A DNA stretch of 64,000 nucleotides from Mastigamoeba balamuthi (lineage: Eukaryota; Evosea; Mastigamoebida; Mastigamoebidae): NCBI GenBank assembly GCA_902651635.1, contig CACRSC010000042.1:47727-111726 (forward strand), in the 5' to 3' direction. Below are positions 54,373 through 64,000 of the stretch, in pieces. The position numbers and the translations under genes were made by a program. A model generated the notes under the pieces. That model had not been told where the DNA came from. It saw only the letters and a program-made list of their open reading frames with translations, and made no database searches. Within the stretch, counting starts at the first letter, position 1. The number at the start of each line of letters is the position of its first letter.

Positions 54373-54889
54373 GGGCACAACTGCGGCTGCACACAACTCG
54401 TGAATACATAACAGCCTGTCTCCACCAATTGCCCTCGTGACAGGGGTGTCTCGCGTACTATGTTGTCTGTAGCGTGGGCTGCCAGAGGGTTGCCAAGGAT
54501 CAAGTGGACTCTCCCCTCCAGATTACGGCTCCCTATCGGAGGCAGCCAACGATCAGCCCAGCGTTACGTCATTGCCTCCACCAGCCTATGAGGTGCCACG
54601 GGCTGTCATGCCCATGCTGACTGGAGCTGCCGCAGTCCAGTCGGATGGTGGTGTTCTCCACACCCCACACGCACAATTACTGCGTCCCATGGCGAGGATT
54701 TTTTTGTACACTTGTGGCGAAAATCTGAAGGAACAAGTGTGTCTTTGTTGAGTCTGGTGTGTGGTGAGGCGGCCACTTTGGGCTATTGGTGGTGTGGTGT
54801 AGTGTTGCCCAGCACAGGCCCTTGTGCTCGGCCTGTGGGGGAAGAGTACAATGTGTGTGCGTTATGGAAAACAACTGACTGTGGGGGAC
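54373..54889. other. Flank of the DDE transposase gene
   Basis: No gene supported. It probably contains the left part of the mobile element. I could not pair terminal inverted repeats between this flank and 55860-56246. Confidence 0.4.
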
Positions 54890-55859
54890 TTAAAGGAGGC
54901 GGTTGTGAAGACCAAATGCAAACCAGGCCAGGGCGTCCTGCTGGTCTGCACCATCACGAAAGGGGGTCGTGAGTGCCACGAAGAGGCGCTTGACATGGGC
55001 AAAAACGGTCTCCACACGGCCCCTGTGGTTCTTGATCGCCTTGTTGTACGCACGGCGCTCCGCTGTCAGCACGGCAGCGCCGCGTGCCACTGCACCACGC
55101 CCCCTCTTCGCAGGCTTGGAGTAGTTTGAGAGCCACTTGGGGTGGGCGATGTGGTCACGTGGCCAGCCGTAGTGCCCATCCGCCATGACAACATCGTTGT
55201 GCATGTTCGCCTCCCACCAGTCGCGTGTCATCTTGATGAACTCCCCATCGTAGTACTTGGGTGAGTATCCACCCCAGACACGCTCAACATGTCCATGGCC
55301 CGAAACGAGGACCTGGTAGCGCTGTCCAGGGCCGTTTAGTTTGTAACTCCACGCCGAATCTCGGCGCGAAACCTAAAAATAGGGGGGCCGAAGTGAGAAG
55401 ATGTGTTCTTGGCACCGGGAAGGAATTTAGGCCAACCGTGCGGACACCAGCGAGTGGGAAGTCCACTGAGTCGGCCCACGCTGTCGTTCCCTGGACTGGT
55501 GCTGGGAAGTTGATGGTCTCGACCTCGGCTTGGCGCTGCTCGAATGTCTGGAGAGTGATGTGGCTTTTGCCCCACTCTGCAAGGACGTCACGGATCTTGT
55601 GCACGTTGTGACTGAGCGTCTTTGGGTCAAGAGGCATCCAGTTCACGATCCGGTCATGGAGCTCCTTGTATGCCAAGTTGTACTTGTCTTTGTAAATGGC
55701 CACATAAACGCTCTTGCGGATGAAGCTGCGGGGCGGATTCTCGGCCCAGAGGTGCAGCTTCTTGCTGTGGACGTAGGCCACGATCTCCTCGAGGACATCA
55801 CGGGTGATAAAGCGCTCAAGCACCCTCCGGATGCCCGGCGCACTCAATGGCTCGGCCAT
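54890..55859 (-). mobile_element. DDE-superfamily DNA transposase gene, apparently whole
   Basis: Two exons, 55859-55416 and 55372-54890, joined by a 43-nt intron (GTGCCA..TTTTTAG), give 308 residues with no stop. The N-terminal half is helical (IRRVLERFITRDVLEEIVAY) and probably binds DNA. The DDE core shows TAWADSVDFPLAGV (first Asp), then DVVMADGHYGWP (second Asp), and NHRGRVETVFAHVKRLF (Glu), ending FAFGLHNRLL. This resembles Harbinger/ISL2EU-like DDE enzymes that cut and paste DNA. Without the intron there would be a frame change between the two halves, so splicing is required. A dead relative lies at 17171-17308. Terminal repeats were not identified. Confidence 0.75.
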
Positions 55860-56246
55860 TTTTATTTTTCGCCACGATTGCAAAAAAAATCTTCGCCACG
55901 GGACGCACTTGTTCAGTCCAGAGTAATGTCATCAGGCATGGACATTTCCCACAGCACGTACAGTGGAGGAATGGGGTTTGGCTCGATGTCATCAGGCAAG
56001 GGAATTCCCCATTGCACACTCAGCGGGAATGTGTTTTGGTATGTCAAGACCTGGTCACATCTGAACATGTTTGCTGTTTGGCCGCTGTGTGGCCGTGCCC
56101 TCTTCACTTCAGAGGGCGCTTGCGGAGCTTCCCTTCCGGTTCGGACATGCAGAGGTGGAAGGGTCTGCCACTTCTTGCCACTTAAATCATCGCAAAGTCG
56201 ATGCAGTTCTCGCCTCTCTCACATACTCGACAGTGGCCAGGCGACC
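55860..56246. other. Region between transposase and ankyrin/ADPRH genes
   Basis: AT-richer than its neighbours. Two related blocks containing TGTCATCAGGCA occur about 60 bases apart (about 55927 and 55988). These could be subterminal repeats of the transposon. No gene supported. Confidence 0.45.
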
Positions 56247-59106
56247 TCAGAGGAGACTCTTGTTGAACAGGCGGACTGCCCGCGTGGCAATCTCTCCATT
56301 GCCGTCCCAGCGGTAGAGAGCGTGCACCCAGTGGCGAGGAACACCAGACGCCCCGTAGAAGGCACCAGCTATCTGCCCTGCGACGCTGGCGACCGAGTCA
56401 GAGTCGCCACGAATGTTCGTCACTGCCAGCACGACCTCCTTGAACGACGTGGACCGCCACACAACGTTCAGGGCCATCGCCATCGCGTCCATGGCATAGG
56501 ATCCCACGTATCCCGGCTGCTGCGACGCACGGAGTGGGCTGAAGTGGTACTGCTCCTCAGTCCTCCAGCGCCAGTCGCGGTTGCAGTCCTCGCCTTCCAT
56601 CTCCGAGGATGCGAGCGCGGCGACAGAGCCACAGGGCGTCCTGAACGCCGTTCCGAGAGACCCCAGCACGGCGTCCTTTGCCTCCCCAGCAATACCCCGT
56701 ACGCAGATGTGTGTCAGTAGGGCGCAGCACTCGGCGGCTTCTTCGCCCTGATGGGTTGTTCGGCTCTGCAGGCGCGAGATGCGCTCCGCTGCTGCCTGGT
56801 CGTCGTGGTAGAAAACGGGGATGGCAGCGTTGCGCATCACCGAGCCATTGCCAGACGTCTGCGTGTCACCAGCAGCGGTGTATGGCAGCCGCTTACGTGC
56901 GTACTGAGCAAACGATGCGGCAACCTGATTCAAGACGTGAGAGGGATTTCGACCAGCCAGGGCCGCACGTTCCCGCCAAGGCCGAAGGAGTGCGTCTTCT
57001 CGGGGCTCTCCGAAAACCGGTAGCAATTGTTGTACCCGCAGTACCACCAGCCCAGAAACCGGTGCATGCAGTCGTGGGGATCAAACGACCCTCTCGATAG
57101 GAGGGAATCTGGGATCGAGGCGTCAGTTCGGCTCAAGAATCATATTGCGTGCCTGCGAGGCACAGACCCATTGACGTGTCGTCAGTCCACTGGCCGGGAT
57201 GCAACTGGCCGGCCCCGTAGGGTTCCGTTGGCAAATCTGCGACTTCTTGCGAATCGTATCTTACTGGCTGGAACTGCTGAGTGTCAGAGTGGTTTTCACG
57301 TGACACGGTGGACGTGCCTCGTTTGCGTGGCCAATGCTGTCTCCCAGAGCCATACCCAAAAGCACCCCAACAGACCTGTCTTCTGCGAGAGACTCCCACG
57401 CTGACTCACCCGCAAGACACGCTCTGACCCGAGGGTCTGCGCTAACAATGCTGTACGTAACAAGCTCAGCCCCCTTGAGGCTCTTTCGCCGCACTGCCTC
57501 GATCATGGCCGTTACGTTGCATGGTCCGTCGGGGGACTCGGCAGTGTAGGAGAAAGGGGCCCGTCGAATGGACTCGGCGAGCTCGGCGCTGCGGCTCCAA
57601 TCCCTGGGGTCTGCCCTGCGTGGGTTCGCGGTGTTCCTCGGCTTGCTCGGGTCGAACGATCGCATCCACTCGGCGTTGTGCTCGCTGCAGTAGGCTGCCA
57701 TGGCGTTGAATGCCTCCCCCTTCCCCAGGCCGAGGGCCATGTGCATCGCAGTCCAATCCACCCCGTTCTCCACGGTCGGGTCGGCTCCTCTCCGGAGAAG
57801 GGCTTCCACTCTCCGCAGCGCAGCCTCTACAGCGGTGTGAGCGCTTCCTGGCGATATGGGGGACTCACTTGGAGAAGGGGCACAGACCGCTACGTGGAGT
57901 GGCGTCGAGTATCCGAAATCGACTGCGGTGATGTCCGCACCACATTCGAGCAACGCCATGAACGCTTCTGTTGCATAGCTCAGTACAGTGAATAGTTAGC
58001 TTACCGTACCGTCTGACTCGGACTTTGACTGGCAGGCGATGTGCAAGGGAGTCAGGGAGTCGTTGTCCCTTGCCTCGAGCGAAGCTCCCGCTGCCACGAG
58101 GACTCGGACAGTCTCGCCGCTGTCCGTTCGGGCTGCCTCGTGGAGCGCGGTCGTCCCAAAGCTCGTGCGCAGCTCCAGGTCAGCCCCAGCCTCGGCAAGC
58201 ATCTTCACAAGCCCCGGAGCGCCCTTGGCAGCAGCCAGATGCAGGGCTGATGTGTGCGTGTGTCAGGGCAGCGCAGGGCTGAAGGGGAAAGGGATCCTTG
58301 TACGGGTGTAGTAGTCCCTGCGCAGGGCGTTGACATCGGAGCCCGCCTGGAGGAGCATCCGCGCGATGGGCTCGCTGGGGACGCAGCAGGCAGCATGCAA
58401 CGGCGTCGCTCCCAGCACGTTCTCGCCTGCGCGGGGTGGCCGTGAGCTGCATCCGTGCCAAATGTCAGGGGGGGTAGACGGAACCTTCCAGAGTTGCTCT
58501 CGCCCTGTGGTCCTCGAGAAGGGCCTTGACCGCAGCCTCCCTGCCAGCCCGGGCTGCAAGGAACAGTGCGCTCTCGCCTCCGCTGCCCCCGCACAGCGAC
58601 GGGTCGGCCCCTGCGGACAGCAGCAGCCGGACAACAGCGTCGTGCCCGTTGCAGGCCGAGATCGCCAGCGGCGTCCGCCCAGAGGCGTCGCGGGCGTCGA
58701 CAGCAGCGCCCGCGGCGACCAGCTCGGCGGCGGCGGCGGCGCTCCCGGCCGAGGCCGCCGCGTGGAGCGCAGTCCACTGGGACGGCGGGGAGGCCGCGTC
58801 CACAGCGACGGCCCTCAGCAGCACCCGCACAGCCTCGGCGGCGTCGCTGGCCGGCGCGGCGGCGCACATGCTCGCCAGGTGGAGGGCCGAGAGGCCGTTG
58901 GCGTCGCGGGCGGTGGCGGCGGCACAGGCGCCGGCGGTGCCCGAGAGCAGCGAGCGCAGGGACGGCAGGTCGCAGGTCGCCGCCGCTCTCAGAAGGGCGC
59001 GCTCCCGCGTCGGCGGCAATCGGCGCCGACGACAGAAGAGGAGTGAGGTGGCAGCGACGACCGCTGCCGTGGCGGCGACTGCTGTGTACGTGGTGGTGGC
59101 TTCCAT
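56247..59106 (-). CDS. Membrane-anchored ankyrin / ADP-ribosylglycohydrolase fusion
   Basis: Exons 59106-58485, 58426-58304, 58246-58010, 57967-57318, 57276-57153, 57108-56969 and 56924-56247 give 857 residues. An N-terminal membrane helix (about 6-24) is followed by RRRR. About eleven ankyrin repeats run to about 440 (for example WTALHAAASAGSAAAAAELV and TPLHLAAAKGAPGLVKMLAE). The ADPRH/DraG domain starts near 525: GVLLGMALGDSIGHANE, WTDDTSMGLCLADSLL (metal Asp pair), GNGSVMRNAAIPVFYHDD and NIRGDSDSVASVAGQIAGAF (second metal site), with all catalytic residues present. It should remove ADP-ribose from proteins at a membrane, with ankyrins choosing partners. Two introns have GC donors (57317 GAG|GCACGT; 57152 CAG|GCACGC). 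Confidence 0.94.
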
Positions 59107-59360
59107 CCGCTGTGATTGATGCGCTGTGGCAGAGCCGATTGCATACAAATAATGGGGTATCGAGACCGTTCTCCGAAAAAGGGGTGACGTGCCGCAATTG
59201 AGCAGTCAAGTCACGGTGCGGCGGCCGTTGGGCAGGCGAATTGCAGGCAGGCGTGCGAGGCCTTTGCTGTTCGGTGACGCCAACAGTTTCGAAGCACACA
59301 CATTGTTGATATCAGTTGATTGATTGCGGTCCTAAAACAGAAAGGATGGCGTGGATACTG

Positions 59361-62300
59361 TCAAAGGTGCGCCTCCGGGCCCGGTGACTGCGCCGCTGCA
59401 CTCGCTGGCATCTCGTTGTCCATCGCCTCGGTCCGTGTCTCCGCCCCGTCTCCTGCGTGCGCGTCCGCCACGGGAACGTCCGCTGTGGCGGTAACTGGCA
59501 TTGCGCACAGTGGCGACGAGTCCATCGCAACTACGTCTGTCGCTGGCGCTGCGACAGAAGCTGCCAGGGAAGCATCAGGGGGTGCTGCCACCGCTGCTGC
59601 TGCCGCTGCTGCCGCTGCCTCGTCGGGAGGGACTTCGGGCAACGGCGGCGTCGGAGAAGGGGGCAGAGGCGGGAACGAGTCGCTGTCCTCGGGCGGGTGC
59701 GCAAAATGCGCGACGTCGCGGTCGCGGTCTGCTCGGAGCTTCTCCAGCGCTGCCACCACATCGGGATTTGCCGCGTGGGCCTCTGCACAGTAGGGCCTGG
59801 TGTCAGTGCAGTGCAAGACACGGCAAGGGATCCGCGCCTTTGTTGAGGAGGTGGTCCATGATAAGGCGGCTGAGGAACACTCGGACATTGGGCACGGGGT
59901 CATCCTGGAGCTTGAGTGCTGGGGCCAGGAACGATTCGGTGAACTGCGCCGGCTCGAGGTGGTCCGCCAGGCTGCAGCACGCATTCAGGAACAGCTGGCG
60001 TGATACGTATTGCTGGTTCTCCGCCAGCGACAGCAGCGACTCGACGAAGCTCGCAAGCGACTGGCCCACGAGGTGCTTCGCTACGGCTCCAGCCTGCAGG
60101 CCCGCTCTATGAGACAGAGCAGAGGGAAAGGGAAGAGCGCGCACCGTTGCCGAAGCTGCTCGTCTCACCGAAGCAACAGAGTCGGTGAGCAGCTGGAATG
60201 CCATCGCCTGTATGCTACTCTTGCCGCCTGGGCTCTCAAACAGTTCGGTGAGCATCCCCAGTTGCCTGTCCGGCGGGGACTGTCAGCGAGAGGAGAGCGC
60301 AGGCAGAGGCCGCATACTTGGCGAGCAGCTTGCGGATGCGCCAGCTGGGGTCGATGCGGAGGTCGGCAACGATGCTGAGGAACCTGTCGCGCGTGTCGGG
60401 CGTCAGGACGCTGAGGAACTCGGCAGCGGACGCCACGACGCCGACGCGGACCTCGTCGAGGTCGCGCAGCAGCGCCTCGAACGCGGGCAGCAGGGTCGCC
60501 TCGGTGAGCTCGGTCCCGAGCACCTTGGCGACCTCGTGCAGCGAGAACGCCAGCGAGCGGCGCACCTTCCACTGCAGGTCGCCGACAAGAGTGAAGTACG
60601 TCTCGCGCACCTCGCTCCAGCGGTCGCGGCCTATCGCGAGCAGCACAGCGGGGAAGCTGAACGCGCAGCAGTAGCGAATGTCGCTGTCGCCCAGCCGCGA
60701 CGACGTCGACTCGAGCGCCATGTCCGTGAAGTAGTGCAGCATCGCCGCGTCGATCTCGCTCGAGCGCAGCAGCGACAGGAACGGGCCCGCGTTCTGGTAC
60801 GCCGAGCAGCGGACCCACCTCGACGACTGCGGGCGCGCAATGGCGATCAGCGGGGAGGGGAGGGGGGCAACACAAAAAGCACGTGGCGGGCAGCACAGAG
60901 GGAGAAACGCGTACGTCCTCGATCAGGCGGAGAAACACGGGGATGAGCTGGTCCACGCGCTCCTGGTCGCCGACGAACTTGGCGACGCCCACCAGGCTCT
61001 CGCTGCATGCCTTGCGGACGCCCCAGATGTTGTCCTTGGAGAGTCTGACGAACATCGGGAGCTACGCACACGCAGAGGGGAATTATGTCAGGATCTGATG
61101 GATCATCGGTGGGGAGGGGGGAAAGGAAGGGCCCCTGAGGGTGGGGGCGGGACACACGATGTTCCTGGTGGTGGAGTCGTTGCCGATGGCCTCGCAGAAG
61201 CCGGCGATGGAGGAGGCGACGGCCTTGCGGACGCGGAAGACAGTGTCCTCCGACAGCCTGTTGAGCAGCGGCAGCGCGTAGTCGGTCAGCACCTCGGGCC
61301 GCAGCGACATCGACACGCTGTTCAGGATCTGCGCGGCCTCTGCGCGGTACTCCTCCTCGGCCTCGTCGCCCGCCAGCGACGTCACTATCGGCAGCACGTT
61401 GGCCTCGATGTCCTCCTGTGGAGCCGTGAGGCGAAAAGAGGAGGAAGAAAAGCGGGGGAGGGATCGCTCAGTAGAGCGCACGCTGGGCAGCAGCGAGGAG
61501 ATCGCGGCGATCGAGTCGGACGCCGTCTGGCGGACCTGCGGGTTGCGGTCCGTCGACAGCGCCGCGAGCACCGGCAGCGCCATCCTCGTCACCGCCGCAT
61601 ACGTCTCCTCGTAGTCCATCTGTGGTGACCAGGGGGCGCGCTGCTGTGAGCAATCCCGCGCCTGTGGCCGCGCGCGCGGCCCGTGCGCCCCACGTCGGCG
61701 GTGGGGGGCAGGTGCGTGCCTTGATCAGCAGCGCAGAGAGCTCGGGCATCTGCTCGCACAGCGCCTGCCGCACAACGGCCTCTGGGTCGCGCGCCGACTC
61801 CACGAGCGCGGGCACGAGCCTCTGTAACGTGTCTTCCGCCCCGGCCTCCCTCGCAGCGTCCGGCGCCGACCTCACGCCCCCAGCTCTACAGAGAGGGAGG
61901 GCGAGTGTGAGAGCGCGCAAGACGCACGCGCACGCAGGCGGAGCGCAGAAGGGGCGGGGGCGAGGCGGTGGGCGTTCGGGCGCTCTGTGGCGGGTGGGCT
62001 TTAAAGGTGCAAGCAAACAGACCTGTTGGTGGCCAGCGGGCTGACCATGGAGTTGAGGACGCGCTCGATGAGCGGCAGGCTGTCATCGACATCCTCGTCG
62101 GCTGCGTTGACAGGGCGAGGGTGGTGGTCCCCCGCGCCGGGGAGAGGAGGGGATTTCAAGGGGCGAGTGAGCGCGTTTTCCTCAAGGAGCCCGTTGGTGG
62201 GATAGGGGGGGGCCCTGTGCGCACGCTGGAGCTCTTGCTGCTCGCCCTCCAAAGGCGACGGAAACTCTGCGCGCGCGGTGGCTGGTGTGAGTTCGGCCGG

Positions 62301-62423
62301 CCCCCCAACGCCGCCACGGCGCGCCGCGCGGGCGCGCGAGGGAGTTGTGCCGCGTGGTGTATTTTTAAAACGCAATTCAAAATTGCGTCAATGCGAGGGG
62401 ACGGGGGGGCGCGTGCCTCCCAT
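59361..62423 (-). CDS. PPP4R1: HEAT-repeat PP4 regulatory subunit 1-like protein
   Basis: Exons 62423-62417, 62101-62023, 61885-61720, 61619-61482, 61415-61158, 61061-60915, 60826-60318, 60265-59838 and 59782-59361 give 717 residues. HEAT repeats run nearly throughout, for example RMALPVLAALSTDRNPQVRQ, LIPVFLRLIEDSSRWVRCSA-YQNAGPF and VGDLQWKVRRSLAFSLHEVA, in PP2A-A/PPP4R1 style. The R-W-V-R-x-x-A-x-Q-x-x-G-P-F block favours PPP4R1. The C-terminal 140 residues are Pro/Ala/Asp-rich and disordered. It is likely a scaffold for a PP4/PP2A-type phosphatase. The seven-base first exon (ATGGGAG, GC donor) is a prediction. A frame-neutral 63-nt stretch near 60120-60185 could be an intron but is kept as coding. 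Confidence 0.84.
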
Positions 62424-62701
62424 TGGTTAGCGGTGGCGAGCGGGGGGAAGCTGAGTGACTGTGCGGCGCTGTGCCAGATCGCGTGAGGCGCCAGACACCA
62501 GCGTCGGTCGGCGCCAGGGGAAGGGCCGCGGTTTGTGATTTTGTTTGTTGATATTGAGGAGACGAACACCGAGAGAAAAAACGTGTCGTCCTGCGGGCGG
62601 GGCTCGGGCATAGTTCACAATCTGAACCGTGCCAATTGACTTGTTGAAACAACCCTTCGATTTCCTTTTCGGGATATGGCGGGGGTGCTCGGGGAGAGGG
62701 A
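62424..62701. other. Intergenic region upstream of the HEAT-repeat gene
   Basis: 278 bases with no gene. It should hold the promoter of the HEAT-repeat gene and the 3' UTR of the DEF8-like gene. Confidence 0.4.
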
Positions 62702-64000
62702 TCACTGCTGCTGCTGCTGCTGGTCGTCTTGCGGGAGATCCGCGTGCTGTCTTCTGATCTTGGCGATGCGGATGCACTTGGGGCAAGTGGCCGGTGAGAA
62801 GTTGTGCTCTGCAGCACACTTGAGGTGGTAGACCGTCTTGCAGTTCGTGCACCGGACACTGTCGACCTGGAACGAGAACACCAGCGGCTCCTTGTTGCAG
62901 TACTCGCAGAAGAAGCCCTTGCCGCGGCACGTGTGGCACGTCTTGGTGATGTGCACCAGCAGCTTCTCCATGGCCGACAGCAAGAACGGCACCAGCAGTC
63001 CGTCATTGACGTCGATGAGGTCCTGAAGCGAGTACAGCACGGCCGACTGGAGGAAATGCGACCTTCTCCCCAGAATGGCGATCAACGCGTCTCTGCGGCA
63101 GCTCACCGTGAGTACAGAAAAGCTCGGAGATGCGAGCTAGGTACCGGTTCTTGCACGACTCAACGAACTCGCCAAGCCCGTAAATCTGCTTCCGCAAGTC
63201 CTTTGTTTCGCGTATTTCAGGGTAAGCCCAACGATTGATGACATACAGAAGCCTGCTTGAGTCCAGGGACAGCAGAGAACAGCTTCACGTTGAGAGCGGG
63301 GATGTTCAGAACGGGGTCGTTCTTGTGCTTGTTGATCTGCTCCAGCGAGGACTGCGCCACCTTGTACCTGGAAAAAAGTCAAAAATGCGAGCGCAAACCC
63401 GAGAGCCTTACTCGGAGAGGTCCCAATCAAAGATGACGCGGGCTGGGATGACACTGCGGTCGTTCTTGTGGCAGTCCTCGCAGTACCACTTGCCCGTGTA
63501 GTGGCAGTAGCGCACCACATCGAAGAACCCTGCCCAAGCAAGCCATCAACACGCCTCGACAACAGCGGTGGCGAGCCAAACTCACGGTTTTTCGCACCGG
63601 AGGAGAGGACGATGCCGCAGTCCGGGCACGACACTTTGCCCTTGTTGATGAACCCGAACTTCGTGTGTGCCGTCAGCGACAGCGGGATGTCGTCGCTGCT
63701 GTCCTTGCACACGGTCCGGACAATGGCCGCACCCGGCAGGGCCTTGAGATCGTCGCGCTCGTAGTCGTCGATGATCCTCAGGGGTCCGAACCTCGTCACC
63801 ACGGCTGGGCCCCTGCCACCCGCGTTGTAATACTCTATCAGCGGCATGTGCTTGTTGGCGTCCGACAGGCTACGCGAGGTCTTCACCCGGGGCTGCTCCT
63901 CGGGGATCATCGTCGATTGTGCCAGCGTGCTCCTCGGAGACTTGATGCCCTCTCCCGAGTTCGACCTTGGCCGGGTGAACGCGTCTGACAGAGAGCCCGA
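62702..64000 (-). CDS. DEF8/Rubicon-like zinc-binding protein, 5' part outside window
   Basis: C-terminal exons 64000-63586, 63529-63412, 63367-63247, 63200-63145 and 63092-62702; the frame is still open at the right edge. VSCPDCGIVLS, then RYCHYTGKWYCEDCHKND (zinc), RVIFDWDL, LNIPALNVKLFSAVPGLKQA and DLRKQIYGLGEFVESCK match the Rubicon-homology (zf-RING_9) domain of DEF8, Rubicon and PLEKHM1. The C-terminal cluster CHTCRGKGFFCEYC..C-T-N-C-K-T-V-Y-H-L-K-C..C-P-K-C is complete. Known members bind Rab7 and tune endosome/lysosome and autophagy traffic. The tail is a Gln run (CAG repeat). The missing N terminus will decide which subfamily it belongs to. Confidence 0.89.

Noticed and set aside
60120-60185. 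Possible 63-nt intron (GTGAGA..CATAG) in the HEAT-repeat gene
   Set aside because: The acceptor phase does not fit the donor, whereas reading through keeps the frame, so I kept it as coding.
1-64000. CRISPR arrays, rRNA genes, bacterial operons or ribosome-binding sites
   Set aside because: Spliceosomal introns, eukaryotic tRNA genes with Pol III signals and eukaryote-only proteins rule out a prokaryotic reading, and no array or rRNA was seen.

Overview
The window is nuclear DNA from a unicellular eukaryote. Genes are GC-rich, closely packed and mostly split by short GT-AG introns. TAA, TAG and TGA all serve as ordinary stops. The gene set (G-protein beta subunit, DOCK exchange factor, Ragulator p14/LAMTOR2, nurim, UPF2, maspardin, single-domain class III cyclase, Rubicon/DEF8-type zinc protein, mitochondrial-type glycine decarboxylase) suits a free-living amoeboflagellate-like protist. 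A GC-rich amoebozoan, for example an archamoeba such as Mastigamoeba, is my best guess. This is an inference from gene content and intron style, and no rRNA gene is present to test it.

Layout. 1-5.4 kb is an AT-richer, gene-poor island with imperfect tandem repeats and a possible piggyBac-type fossil. 5.4-12 kb carries a large intron-less FG-GAP surface protein, a predicted seven-pass membrane protein, tRNA-Ala(CGC) and a small uncharacterised gene. 12.3-16.3 kb is UPF2 (14 exons), followed by tRNA-Leu(GAG). A second AT-rich island (16.5-17.9 kb) holds the tail of a decayed DDE transposase. 17.9-28.8 kb carries a Cache-domain nucleotidyl cyclase and a DOCK-family GEF of about 23 exons. 29-33 kb has nurim, an FHA-like protein and signal peptidase subunit SPC3. 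32.8-35.1 kb has an ARF-like pseudo-GTPase and a PH-domain protein. 35.3-42.8 kb is a minus-strand run: two-LIM protein, G beta, SPT4, KEOPS subunit PCC1, a secreted Cys-rich protein and an ERMARD-like protein. 43-50.6 kb is a plus-strand run: maspardin, glycine dehydrogenase (GcvP), and a DNA ligase joined to PAR-binding zinc fingers, BRCT and SWIM. 50.6-64 kb has LAMTOR2, a small-molecule phosphotransferase, a short ankyrin protein, an apparently whole DDE transposase gene, a membrane-anchored ankyrin/ADP-ribosylglycohydrolase fusion, a PP4R1-like HEAT protein and a DEF8/Rubicon-like protein running off the right edge.

Themes. Several genes belong to signalling and membrane traffic (G beta, cyclase, DOCK, PH, LIM, ARF-like, LAMTOR2, DEF8). 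ADP-ribose appears twice within 9 kb (PAR-binding ligase and ADP-ribosylglycohydrolase). Homology-guided splicing shows an unusual share of GC-AG introns, many with a GCAC-type donor, and several introns under 50 nt. One scaffold join (a single N flanked by identical 38-bp copies) lies inside nurim and is almost certainly an assembly artefact.
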